Notes under the pieces: model-generated | Database searches by the model: none | Seen by the model: only the letters and a program-made list of their open reading frames with translations | Told to the model about the DNA's origin: nothing | Part shown: positions 1-6,374 of the stretch, piece by piece | How the letters are laid out: each line of letters opens with the position of its first letter | Position numbering within the stretch: position 1 is the stretch's first letter | From: Phycisphaerae bacterium | GTDB taxonomy: Bacteria > Planctomycetota > Phycisphaerae > Tepidisphaerales > Tepidisphaeraceae | Length of the DNA: 6,754 nucleotides | Reading direction: 5' to 3' | NCBI GenBank assembly: GCA_014380825.1 | Contig: JACMJD010000586.1 | Location: forward strand, 1 to 6,754 | Made by a program: the position numbers and the translations under genes

Positions 1-1811
1 ATGATCGGCTTCGTGGTGCGGCATTGAGAGCGATCGCGCCGGATCAAGTGTCTTCACTCCCTCTCCCTCCGGGAGAGGGTCGGGGTGAGGGCCCGCGCCC
101 CGAAACGTCATCGGCAGCCGAAGAGTTACCCCAATCCCGGCCCTCACCTCAATCCTCTCCCGGAGGGAGAGGAGGCAAAGACACGCTGCGCTTCTACCCC
201 GCGCGCTACGCCAAGACCTTCCAATCCTGGCACGAAAACCTCCGCGACTGGTGCATCAGCCGCCAGCTTTGGTGGGGACATCGGATTCCGGTGTGGACGG
301 TGGACATCGACAAACTCAATGGCGCAGACTGCGAATGTCTCACAGACCTTCGCAATCAATACCAGCAGTACATCGCGTATCGATACGAACTGCCAATCGA
401 GTATTGGTGCTTGCGCGACGACGAGCCGGATCTAATCGATCGCATGCGGGATCTCGGCTTTCAACAAGATCCCGACGTCCTCGACACCTGGTTCTCCTCC
501 GGCCTCTGGCCCATGTCCACGCTCGGTTGGCCGGAGCAGACGCCCGAACTGCAAAAGTGGAATCCGGGCGTGGTCCTCACCACCGCGCGCGAGATCATCA
601 CGCTTTGGGTGTCGCGCATGGTGATGTTCAACCTGTACTTCCTCAATCGCCTCCCGTTCAACGATGTGTACATCCACGCGATGATCCAGGACGGCGACGG
701 CCGGAAGATGTCCAAGTCGTTGGGTAACGGCGTCGATCCGCTGGACATCATTCATTCGCACGGCACCGATGCGATGCGCTTCACGCTCGCGTCGATGGCC
801 ACGAATACGCAGGACGTGCGCGTGCCGGTGGAGAAGGATCCAACATCCGGCAAGAACACCAGCCCGCGGTTCGACCTTGGCCGAAACTTCTGCAACAAGA
901 TGTGGAACGCGGCCCGCTTCGTGATGATGCAGCTCGAGCAAGCCGGCCCGCCGCCGGAGTTTGATGAAACGAGATTGTCGATGGCCGATCGGTGGATCGT
1001 GTCGCGCTTCAATCGCACGGTGGCCGAGTGCAACGACGCGCTGGCCAACTATCGTTTCGATCAGTACGCCAAGGCGTGCTACGACTATTTCTGGCGCGAT
1101 TTCTGCGATTGGTACTTGGAAGCCAGCAAGCCCGCGATGAAGAATCCCGAGCGTGCCGGACGAACCGCGCAAATCTTGGCGGCCACGCTCGACGGCTCGC
1201 TGCGATTGCTCCATCCGCTCGTGCCCTTCGTGACCGAGCAGATCTGGCAGCGGTTGAACGCTGTGCGCGCGGATCGGAATCTCGAAGCACGAATCGACTC
1301 CAAGCCGAGCGAGCTGCTCATTCGCGCAGCCTGGCCCGCGCAAGGTGATTTCTCGCAGGCCGCCGAGCACATCTGGCCGCGGATTCAGGAGATCGTGATT
1401 GCGATCCGCAACGTGCGGAACGATTACAAGGTCGATCCGAAGAAGCCGGTGACCGTGTCGATCAAGGCGCCGGCGGAATCCGCGAGGCAGATCGAGACGC
1501 ATCGCGCGGAGATCGAAATTCTGGCGACCTGCCGCGTGTCACAAGTCGGCGCGGATGTGACCGCACCCGCAGATTCCACCGGAGCTTCCGCTTCCGGCTG
1601 CGAGATTTATCTCGAAGGGTTGGTCGATAAAGCTGCGGAAGCACAGCGAAATACGAAACGCTGCGATGAGCTGGCGAAACTCATCGCACAGTTGCAAGGA
1701 CGCCTATCCAACGAGGGCTACATCGCGAAGGCGCCGCAGAAGCTGGTTGACCAGACAAAACAGCAGCTTGCGGATGCCGAAGGGGAACGTGCCAAGCTGG
1801 GATGCGCGTGA
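1..1811 (+). CDS. valS: Valyl-tRNA synthetase, C-terminal part (5'-truncated by window edge)
   Basis: Class I aminoacyl-tRNA synthetase that charges tRNA-Val with valine in the cytoplasm. The frame is open from the left edge (first full codon at 3), so the true start and the HIGH motif lie upstream; the TTG at 24 is not a credible start. Seen in order: the post-editing-domain core motif [16 protein letters not shown] (from 249), DVLDTWFSS near 475-500, the KMSKS signature exactly at 705-719, an anticodon-binding helical domain (about 970-1410), and a charged C-terminal coiled-coil arm (about 1620-1805) typical of ValS. Between HRIPVW and QDPDVLDTW there are 56 residues, against about 29 that I recall for E. 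coli ValS. Oddity: the frame runs through a palindromic repeat at 48-184, adding a Pro/Gly/Ser-rich segment of about 42 residues just before the sequence [11 protein letters not shown]. The stop TGA is at 1809-1811. Identity is near certain; whether the inserted peptide is tolerated is inferred from the intact frame. Confidence 0.97.
   Translation, partial: DRLRGAALRAIAPDQVSSLPLPPGEGRGEGPRPETSSAAEELPQSRPSPQSSPGGRGGKDTLRFYPARYAKTFQSWHENLRDWCISRQLWWGHRIPVWTVDIDKLNGADCECLTDLRNQYQQYIAYRYELPIEYWCLRDDEPDLIDRMRDLGFQQDPDVLDTWFSSGLWPMSTLGWPEQTPELQKWNPGVVLTTAREIITLWVSRMVMFNLYFLNRLPFNDVYIHAMIQDGDGRKMSKSLGNGVDPLDIIHSHGTDAMRFTLASMATNTQDVRVPVEKDPTSGKNTSPRFDLGRNFCNKMWNAARFVMMQLEQAGPPPEFDETRLSMADRWIVSRFNRTVAECNDALANYRFDQYAKACYDYFWRDFCDWYLEASKPAMKNPERAGRTAQILAATLDGSLRLLHPLVPFVTEQIWQRLNAVRADRNLEARIDSKPSELLIRAAWPAQGDFSQAAEHIWPRIQEIVIAIRNVRNDYKVDPKKPVTVSIKAPAESARQIETHRAEIEILATCRVSQVGADVTAPADSTGASASGCEIYLEGLVDKAAEAQRNTKRCDELAKLIAQLQGRLSNEGYIAKAPQKLVDQTKQQLADAEGERAKLGCA
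48..184. repeat. REPIN-like composite palindrome inside valS
   Basis: Two inverted REP-like units flank a 47-bp spacer (93-139). The core arms are 57-92 and 140-175; the left arm and the reverse complement of the right arm agree at 31 of 36 positions. A further 7-bp outer inverted match (GTGTCTT at 48-54, AAGACAC at 178-184) may extend the element to 137 bp. Each arm is itself a hairpin: the left has a perfect 9-bp stem (59-67 with 71-79, loop TCC) and the right an 8-bp stem (154-161 with 165-172, loop GGA). Read in the valS frame it encodes peptides such as [13 protein letters not shown] on the left and SPGGRGG on the right, without a stop. Two inverted REPs forming one unit is the REPIN arrangement known in bacteria, normally intergenic and mobilised by a RAYT transposase. 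Insertion inside a gene resembles Rickettsia palindromic elements. No target-site duplication could be defined. Confidence 0.88.
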
Positions 1812-1839
1812 GACTGGTCACGCACGAGCAAGCTCGCGG
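1812..1839. terminator. Convergent gap with a weak hairpin (possible bidirectional terminator)
   Basis: This 28-bp gap separates the stop codons of valS (+) and truD (-). It holds a short palindrome, CGAGCAAGCTCG, at 1825-1836. There is no T-tract on either side, so an intrinsic terminator is not well supported. The call rests mainly on position, since two convergent genes need termination close by. Confidence 0.25.
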
Positions 1840-3111
1840 CTAAACGGACTCTTCGGAGGGTTGCGTTGCAGTGTCTTCGTTGGAACGCCCAGCGCTTTCA
1901 TCAGACTTCATCAACTCCCGCAGGAACATCGTCGCATACGAACCGGATGGCAGGCTGAACGCGACGGTGATGTAGCCGCCGTGTTCGTCAACGCCGCCGT
2001 TGAGCTCGATGTCGGTGGGTTTCACCCGCAGGGCGCGGCGTTCTCCTTTAGCGCGTTCGTTGGAGTTGCGGAAGCTCTCAGGCGTGACGCCGACTTCGTC
2101 GAAGACTTCTTGCTCGAGTCGCAATGCTTCACCTTTTGGTAGCGTCATGCGATAGCCGACCATCGGCCCGGTGGGACTGATCTCAAACGCGTCGACGCGA
2201 GGTTGCTCTACGGCGACATCTTCAACACTAAAGCAGGCACCGTTCTCGTGCTTCATCGCGAGGTCGCCATCAATCACGCGATCCATAGTCTCCGCTTCAA
2301 GTCGCGTCGACAGGGTCTGATTGAACACGCGCGATTGCAACGCCGACACCCACAGGCGGCGAAGTTTCTGATCGATCCCGCGCACGGCGGCGTTGGGTTT
2401 GTGCGTCTTCATCAGCCTCGCGAGGATTCGTCGCTCCATTCCGTGGCTGCGGGGATAAAGCCGCATCGCGGTTTCGTTATCGCGGCGATCGAACGCGCCG
2501 CGGGCGCCGAGCGTTTGTGAATCATCAATGGCCGCGTCGGGCGCGCCGAGCAAAAGCTGAAGCAGCCGGACGTTGTCGCCGGCAACCAGCGCCGCGCCGA
2601 GCAGATCGTTATTCCCGCGCCGACCGAAGCGCTGCTCGCCAAAATAGTTCGGCATTCCGCGGCGTTCGATGACGTCGATCATCGGCCTTAGCTTCACGAC
2701 GTCGGTTGGATTGACGTTGCGAATCTTGATCGCGAATCGATTGCCCTTCGAATGCCCGAGCCGAAGTTTGTTCAAATGTCGCGCGGCCCAGAGCACCGTC
2801 ATGTCGGGAATCTTCAGCGCCATCACGGCTTCAGGCGTGACGAGCGGAATCGAAAAGATCTGCCGCGTGATCGCCTTGGCATCTTTGAGCCCGGCGTAGC
2901 CGATATCGCGCACGGAGCGATCAAGCGTCTTGCCGATCCGATGCACGGCATCGAACGTCGTCAGGCCAACCTTCTGCACCTCGCAGTAAACGTGCTCTCC
3001 TTCGCCGGAGGGTTCGTAGAGCGGGATTTCCTGGACGAAAAAGTCTTCGTCGCGCTGCTTGATCACGCCGCCGATGCCAGGGACGTCTTTGGTGAGAAAG
3101 GGGAGGTCCAT
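1840..3111 (-). CDS. truD: tRNA pseudouridine(13) synthase TruD
   Basis: Converts uridine-13 of certain tRNAs (tRNA-Glu in E. coli) to pseudouridine; cytoplasmic tRNA modification. Numbered from the ATG at 3111 (423 residues), the N-terminus shows PGIGGVIKQRDEDFFVQEIP (residues 11-30). The catalytic motif GYAGLKDAKA (71-80) supplies the expected nucleophilic Asp77. HSKGNRF (120-126) and NYFGEQRFG (155-163) are further TruD family motifs, followed by the inserted TRUD domain and the C-terminal return to the catalytic fold. The protein is longer than E. coli TruD (about 350 residues) and ends in a Ser/Glu-rich, probably disordered tail. A GTG six codons upstream (3129) could also start it; I prefer the ATG because conserved sequence begins soon after it. 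Neither start has a clear Shine-Dalgarno sequence. It lies 63 bp downstream of the HAD gene on the same strand, so co-transcription is plausible. Confidence 0.95.
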   Translation of the reverse strand: MDLPFLTKDVPGIGGVIKQRDEDFFVQEIPLYEPSGEGEHVYCEVQKVGLTTFDAVHRIGKTLDRSVRDIGYAGLKDAKAITRQIFSIPLVTPEAVMALKIPDMTVLWAARHLNKLRLGHSKGNRFAIKIRNVNPTDVVKLRPMIDVIERRGMPNYFGEQRFGRRGNNDLLGAALVAGDNVRLLQLLLGAPDAAIDDSQTLGARGAFDRRDNETAMRLYPRSHGMERRILARLMKTHKPNAAVRGIDQKLRRLWVSALQSRVFNQTLSTRLEAETMDRVIDGDLAMKHENGACFSVEDVAVEQPRVDAFEISPTGPMVGYRMTLPKGEALRLEQEVFDEVGVTPESFRNSNERAKGERRALRVKPTDIELNGGVDEHGGYITVAFSLPSGSYATMFLRELMKSDESAGRSNEDTATQPSEESV

Positions 3112-3174
3112 TGAGAGCGATCGTAGCACGGGTTGGCACGCCGTGCATTTCGCATTGCAAAAGGAGGGGACGGC
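3112..3174 (-). other. HAD-truD intergenic spacer
   Basis: This 63-bp spacer separates the HAD stop (3175-3177) from the truD start. It contains a 6-bp inverted repeat, GCACGG at 3126-3131 and CCGTGC at 3141-3146, with a 9-bp loop, about 15-35 bases upstream of the truD ATG on the minus strand. No U-run follows it in the truD direction, so it is not an obvious terminator. It could influence translation of truD or be chance. No convincing separate truD promoter was seen. Confidence 0.4.
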
Positions 3175-4005
3175 TTACGAGCAGAGGCCGTATCTCACGA
3201 GCGCTGCATGCACGCCGTGGTCGTCGTTGCTGGGGGCGATCCAGTCGGCCTCGTTCTTGACCAGCGGGTGTGCGTTGTCCATCGCGATTGCAACGCCGGC
3301 CAGTTGAAGCATGCCGACGTCGTTCGGGGCGTCACCGATCGCCATGATCTGTTCGGGGTCGATGCGATAACTCGCGGCCACCTTCTTCAATGCGATCGCT
3401 TTGCTCACTCGGTTGTCCATGATCTGGATCAGATCTTCGTCCGCATGCAGGATCGTGACAATCTGGCCGAACCCTTCTTGGAGGTCGGGCAGCAGCTTCA
3501 CCAGCATTTTCGGATCGCCCAGCAGCATGAGTTTGGTGATCGGACGGTCGCAGAATTCGTCAAGCGTGCAGATCACATCGGGCTTGAAGAGCTTACCCGT
3601 TTCGGTGGTGTGAGAGTGATCGTCGCGATCGGTGAACCAGCGATCAAGCACTTCGCAGGAGACCAGGACCTCGTCGAACCTGCCGCGAGCACTGTCGATA
3701 ATTTCGCGAACGAGGTGGCCGCTCATCGGACGGTGGAAGATGGCGCGGCGTTTGGGCTCGTCCCAGATGAGCGCGCCGTTGTAATTGATCTGGAGCGTGT
3801 CGAGGCCCAGCGCGCGGAACACCGGCCGTACGCTGCGCGGCGGGCGCGCCGAGGCGATCACGACTCGCACACCGTTGCCTGGCAGGCATCGAAGCGCTTT
3901 GACCGTACGTTCGCTGACCTGCTTGGCGCTGGTCAGCAGAGTGCCGTCGAGGTCGATCGCGACGAGCTTGATCGGATGTTCGGAAAGGGAAACGCCTTCG
4001 GCCAT
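3175..4005 (-). CDS. Cof-type HAD-superfamily hydrolase (phosphatase)
   Basis: Predicted cytoplasmic Mg2+-dependent phosphatase of the haloacid dehalogenase superfamily, Cof/YidA-like, probably acting on small phosphorylated metabolites; the substrate cannot be assigned. From the ATG at 4005 the protein is 276 residues, a normal length for the group. Motif I is AIDLDGTLL (nucleophile Asp18, acid/base Asp20), motif II is VIASARP (Ser52), the motif III lysine is probably Lys202 in VSKAIALKKV, and motif IV is GDAPNDVGML (224-233, metal ligands Asp225 and Asp229). Residues of about 85-190 form the C2-type cap that usually gives specificity. The sequence before Lys202 (MDNRVSKA) departs from the more usual SKG pattern. 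The frame is open to 4215, but the upstream codons cross a hairpin and overlap the start of the divergent permease, so this start is chosen. GGAG lies 3 nt upstream of the ATG, which is close. Probably first gene of a HAD-truD pair. Confidence 0.92.
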   Translation of the reverse strand: MAEGVSLSEHPIKLVAIDLDGTLLTSAKQVSERTVKALRCLPGNGVRVVIASARPPRSVRPVFRALGLDTLQINYNGALIWDEPKRRAIFHRPMSGHLVREIIDSARGRFDEVLVSCEVLDRWFTDRDDHSHTTETGKLFKPDVICTLDEFCDRPITKLMLLGDPKMLVKLLPDLQEGFGQIVTILHADEDLIQIMDNRVSKAIALKKVAASYRIDPEQIMAIGDAPNDVGMLQLAGVAIAMDNAHPLVKNEADWIAPSNDDHGVHAALVRYGLCS

Positions 4006-4080
4006 AGACTCCGCCGCTGATGATAGCGGACGCGGCGGCGTTGGACACGAGGTCAATTTATGTTTGGAAGAATGCCGCAA

Positions 4081-4105
4081 GGATCTCGCCTGGCGGGCGA
4101 GATCC
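4081..4105. repeat. Perfect 10-bp inverted repeat (hairpin)
   Basis: GGATCTCGCC (4081-4090) and its exact reverse complement GGCGAGATCC (4096-4105) enclose a 5-base loop, TGGCG. The string CGCCTGGCG occurs within the hairpin (4087-4095) and again immediately after it, as a partial direct repeat. It is not followed by a T-run on either strand. It is about 76 bp upstream of the HAD ATG and 98 bp upstream of the permease ATG, so it could be a leader structure, an operator or a dispersed palindrome. Confidence 0.75.
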
Positions 4106-4164
4106 GCCTGGCGACGGAACGAATCTGTGTGCGATCGCTGCTGTTTGCCATCCATGGCGAACCC

Positions 4165-4194
4165 TTGTTGATAGTACACGCAAATGGTTATCGT
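4165..4194 (+). promoter_or_regulatory. Weak sigma-70-like promoter candidate for the ABC operon
   Basis: TTGTTG (4165-4170) and TATCGT (4189-4194) are separated by 18 bp, giving imperfect matches to -35 and -10 boxes. An alternative -35, TTGATA at 4168-4173, has only 15 bp spacing. Transcription would begin at about 4200, almost at the ATG at 4204, implying a leaderless or nearly leaderless message, which fits the lack of a Shine-Dalgarno sequence there. Weak support. Confidence 0.2.
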
Positions 4195-4203
4195 AGAACG
4201 ATC

Positions 4204-5292
4204 ATGATGACGCAAACTCCTCCGGAGTTTTCAGCGGCAAGTTCTGCGCCAATCGCTGAGCGTCGCAGACTTCCGCGCATGCAGGAACTAGGACTTGTCG
4301 TCGTCATCATTATTCTCGGACTTGCGTTGACGTTTTTCTCACGTCAGCCCGGGAGTGAAGGGCCGAATCCGTTTCTGAATTTCGACAACCTCGTCAATCG
4401 CGTCGCCACCCCGATGAGCGTGTACGCCATCATGGCCGTCGGCGTGACGTGCGTAATTATCTCCGGCGGAATCGACATCTCCGTCGGATCGATCTTTGCG
4501 ATCTCCGCGCTTGGCGCGGCGGCCGTCCTGCAACGCTATCAACCGGACACCCCCGCGTGGAAAGTTCTGACGATCGGCTTGATCGTTGGTCCCGGCATTG
4601 GATTGCTTTGTGGAGTTTTCAACGGGGTGCTTGTGACAGCACTGCGACTGCATCCGTTCATCGTGACGCTTGGAACGATGAGCATCATTCGCGGTATCGG
4701 AAACGTCGCGACCACCGAAAAAACGCTTCCGACCGGCGACAACATGTTGCCGGATGCCCTCACCACCGACCTGTTCCAGAGGTTCTATTTTCCAGGCTTC
4801 AACGGTGTCGGCGTGCGGCTGATGCCCATGGTGGTCATGCTGGTCTGGGTCATGCTCGGTGCATTCTTCATCCGCAGATTGGTGGCCGGTCGTGAAACTT
4901 ATGCGATCGGCGGTAACGAAGAAGCGGCAAGATTCAGCGGCTTGCGAGTCAACGGAATCAAGATTCGCGTGTATGCGTTGTCCGGACTATCCGCGGGCCT
5001 TGCCGGTCTTGTCGCACTCGGGCGATTTGGGACCGTCTCAACAAACTCCGGTTCGGGATATGAGCTGACCGTGATCGCGGCCGCCGTTGTTGGTGGCGCG
5101 AGTTTGACAGGCGGGCGCGGCACGGCGATGGGCGCGCTGCTGGGCGCACTGGTGATCCGCATGATCGAGAACGGCATCGACGTGCTCAAGCTCAATCAGC
5201 AATACGGGCAAATCATCGTCGGTTCGGCAATCATTGTTGCAGCGGCGATTGATCGATTCAGCGAACACGCGGCCAAACGCCGCGCGCGTTAG
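4204..5292 (+). CDS. Carbohydrate-type ABC transporter permease (RbsC-like)
   Basis: Inner-membrane channel subunit of an ABC importer of the ribose/xylose/galactose class (BPD_transp_2 family). From ATG 4204 (or the adjacent ATG 4207) it is 362 residues, normal for the family. A short polar N-terminus precedes the first membrane segment (about 30-45). The conserved GGIDISVGS lies at 88-96, HPFIVTLGTMSIIRG at 150-164, the cytoplasmic coupling region ETYAIGGNEEAARFSGL at 231-247, and the family signature YELTVIAAAVVGGASLTGG at 286-304. Further hydrophobic segments lie near 72-110, 121-146, 207-225, 255-272, 308-321 and 336-350, and the C-terminus is basic (AAKRRAR). The frame is open back to 4060, but that extension crosses the hairpin at 4081 and lacks family similarity, so it is rejected. 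No clear Shine-Dalgarno precedes 4204. First gene of the ABC operon; the binding protein starts 35 bp downstream. Confidence 0.93.
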   Translation: MMTQTPPEFSAASSAPIAERRRLPRMQELGLVVVIIILGLALTFFSRQPGSEGPNPFLNFDNLVNRVATPMSVYAIMAVGVTCVIISGGIDISVGSIFAISALGAAAVLQRYQPDTPAWKVLTIGLIVGPGIGLLCGVFNGVLVTALRLHPFIVTLGTMSIIRGIGNVATTEKTLPTGDNMLPDALTTDLFQRFYFPGFNGVGVRLMPMVVMLVWVMLGAFFIRRLVAGRETYAIGGNEEAARFSGLRVNGIKIRVYALSGLSAGLAGLVALGRFGTVSTNSGSGYELTVIAAAVVGGASLTGGRGTAMGALLGALVIRMIENGIDVLKLNQQYGQIIVGSAIIVAAAIDRFSEHAAKRRAR

Positions 5293-5327
5293 CGGAAACT
5301 CAGGAAAATTCTTTGAAGGAGAGAGCG

Positions 5328-6326
5328 ATGAAGAACGGTTGGATGCGATTTGGTTCGTTGTTGATTGCGGTCATCGTGTCAACGGTGATCGGTGTTTTCA
5401 TTTCGTCATCGCGAGCAAATCAGCCAGAGAAGATCGTTATTGGCATGGTTGCTAAGAGCCAATCTAACGCGGTGTTCCAGGCAGCGTACGCTGGCGCGAA
5501 GGATGCGGCGAAGGAACTGGGTGCGAAGTATGGCGTGGAAGTGACCATCGATTGGCGCACGCCCGCCGATGAAGATGCGCAGAAGCAGGCGGAGGCCGTT
5601 GAAGCGCTCGCCGGTGCGAACGTTGCGGGGATCGCGGTGTCGTGCTCGGAGGGTCGCACGCTCACGCCGGCGATCAACCAAGCCGCGCAGAAGGGAATTC
5701 CGGTCATTTGCTTTGATTCCGACGCGGTCCGCTCGAAACGATTTGCATATTACGGCACCGACGATGCGACTTGCGGAAAGCTTGTCATGCAGGAACTCGC
5801 CAAGGCGATGGGCGACAAAGGAACCATCGCGATCCTCGCGGGCAACCAGAGCGCGCCGAACCTTCAAGCGCGCGTCAAAGGCGTGAAGGAGGAACTGGCG
5901 AAGCATCCAAACATAAAATTGCTCGAAGCGGGCGGCGGAGTTTTCTATCACCAGGAAACCCCAGAGAAGGCAGCCGAAGCCGTGCAATCGGCGCAGAGCG
6001 CGAACGCAAACATCGAAGGCTGGGCGATGATCGGCGGCTGGCCGCTCTTCACTGCGAATGCGCTGCCGTGGCCGCCAGGAAAGGTGAAGGTCGTTTCGGT
6101 TGATGCGTTGCCGCCGCAGCTTGCGTATCTGAAGAGCGGGCACGTCGAGGTTCTTCTCGCACAGGATTGTTATGGTTGGGGGCATAAGTCCGTTGAGGTC
6201 TTGCTTGAGAAGATCATCAACAAGAAGGACCCACCCGGCGAGCGGATCATCGATCCGCTGACGCGTGTCACCAAAGAGAACGCGGAGGAGTACGGGAAAC
6301 AGTGGGACAAATGGTTGGGCAAATGA
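5328..6326 (+). CDS. Periplasmic sugar-binding protein of ABC importer (Peripla_BP_4 / RbsB-like)
   Basis: Secreted receptor that captures the substrate and delivers it to the adjacent permease. The ATG at 5328 is preceded by AAGGAG (5316-5321) with 6-nt spacing, favouring it over the in-frame TTG at 5313. The protein is 332 residues. Residues 1-30 form a Sec signal peptide: Lys and Arg near the start, a hydrophobic core of about 10-25, and a cleavage context SRA before Asn31. There is no lipobox cysteine, so a soluble periplasmic protein is expected. The mature part has the two-lobed periplasmic-binding fold: IVIGMVAKSQSN (36-47) opens lobe 1, GIPVICFDSD (123-132) is the usual ligand-side strand, and NQSAPNLQARVKG (173-185) leads into lobe 2. 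VVSVDALPPQLAYLKSG (255-271) and LLAQDCYGWG (276-285) are late hinge and ligand regions. Four cysteines (106, 128, 149, 281) remain in the mature chain. Family assignment is firm; the sugar is unknown. Confidence 0.93.
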   Translation: MKNGWMRFGSLLIAVIVSTVIGVFISSSRANQPEKIVIGMVAKSQSNAVFQAAYAGAKDAAKELGAKYGVEVTIDWRTPADEDAQKQAEAVEALAGANVAGIAVSCSEGRTLTPAINQAAQKGIPVICFDSDAVRSKRFAYYGTDDATCGKLVMQELAKAMGDKGTIAILAGNQSAPNLQARVKGVKEELAKHPNIKLLEAGGGVFYHQETPEKAAEAVQSAQSANANIEGWAMIGGWPLFTANALPWPPGKVKVVSVDALPPQLAYLKSGHVEVLLAQDCYGWGHKSVEVLLEKIINKKDPPGERIIDPLTRVTKENAEEYGKQWDKWLGK

Positions 6327-6334
6327 AGTCCCAA

Positions 6335-6364
6335 CTCCCTCTCTCGGTACGCCGGGAGAGGAGG
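6335..6364. repeat. Single REP-like hairpin between binding-protein and ATPase genes
   Basis: A 10-bp stem with one G-T wobble (6338-6347 with 6352-6361) closes the tetraloop TACG. It shares two exact 10-mers with the left arm of the valS repeat: ACTCCCTCTC (6334-6343 and 56-65) and CCGGGAGAGG (6352-6361 and 69-78). The middle differs, 8 bases here against 3 there. It therefore looks like a single member of the same palindrome family. There is no T-run after it, so it is not a classic terminator. Confidence 0.75.
6359..6364 (+). promoter_or_regulatory. Shine-Dalgarno of the ATPase gene, partly inside the hairpin
   Basis: AGGAGG lies 10 nt upstream of the ATG at 6375. Its first three bases (6359-6361) are paired in the hairpin stem at 6338-6361. 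A second weaker purine stretch, GGAAAG (6367-6372), is too close to the ATG to be ideal. Pairing of the strong site could lower ATPase translation relative to the binding protein. Confidence 0.5.
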
Positions 6365-6374
6365 CCGGAAAGAA

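Larger units (their letters stand above)
4006..4203. promoter_or_regulatory. Divergent intergenic control region (HAD / ABC operon)
   Basis: This 198-bp region lies between the divergent starts of the HAD gene and the ABC permease and should hold promoters for both. It contains the perfect hairpin at 4081-4105 (listed separately), a weak plus-strand promoter candidate near 4165-4194, and a small dyad (ATCGT-AGA-ACGAT, 4190-4202) ending one base before the permease ATG. On the minus strand a TATCAT lies just upstream of the HAD start, but no well-spaced -35 box accompanies it. Both neighbouring frames stay open into this region, but the extensions resemble no known domain. Confidence 0.6.

Noticed and set aside
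24..26. TTG at 24 as the start of a valS-like gene
   Set aside because: The same frame is open to the left edge, and a start here would lack the catalytic HIGH motif; the gene is simply cut by the window.
57..175. CRISPR repeat pair or insertion sequence in valS
   Set aside because: There are only two inverted, not direct, copies, with no spacer series and no transposase frame; a non-autonomous palindromic element fits better.
432..1502. Minus-strand open frame of 356 codons antisense to valS
   Set aside because: His/Arg/Leu-rich shadow translation with no domain features, directly opposite conserved synthetase motifs.
3134..3149. Sigma-54-like promoter (TTGGCACG followed by TGCAT)
   Set aside because: The distance between the GG and GC elements is about 2 bp too short, and it points antisense into the HAD gene.
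3133..4020. Long plus-strand open frame of 295 codons antisense to the HAD gene, preceded by AAGGAGGGG
   Set aside because: It is the antisense shadow of a well-supported HAD gene; its translation shows no recognisable domain and GC-rich codon bias explains the open frame.
4060..4203. N-terminal extension of the permease from ATG 4060
   Set aside because: The extra 48 residues cross a perfect hairpin, resemble no transporter sequence and would make the protein unusually long; the ATG at 4204 fits family length.
4006..4215. N-terminal extension of the HAD protein to 4215
   Set aside because: It has no domain similarity and would overlap the permease start; the ATG at 4005 gives the usual Cof length with motif I near residue 18.
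6335..6364. Intrinsic terminator after the binding-protein gene
   Set aside because: The hairpin has no following T-run, and the ATPase gene of the same transporter begins 10 bp later, so full termination is unlikely.
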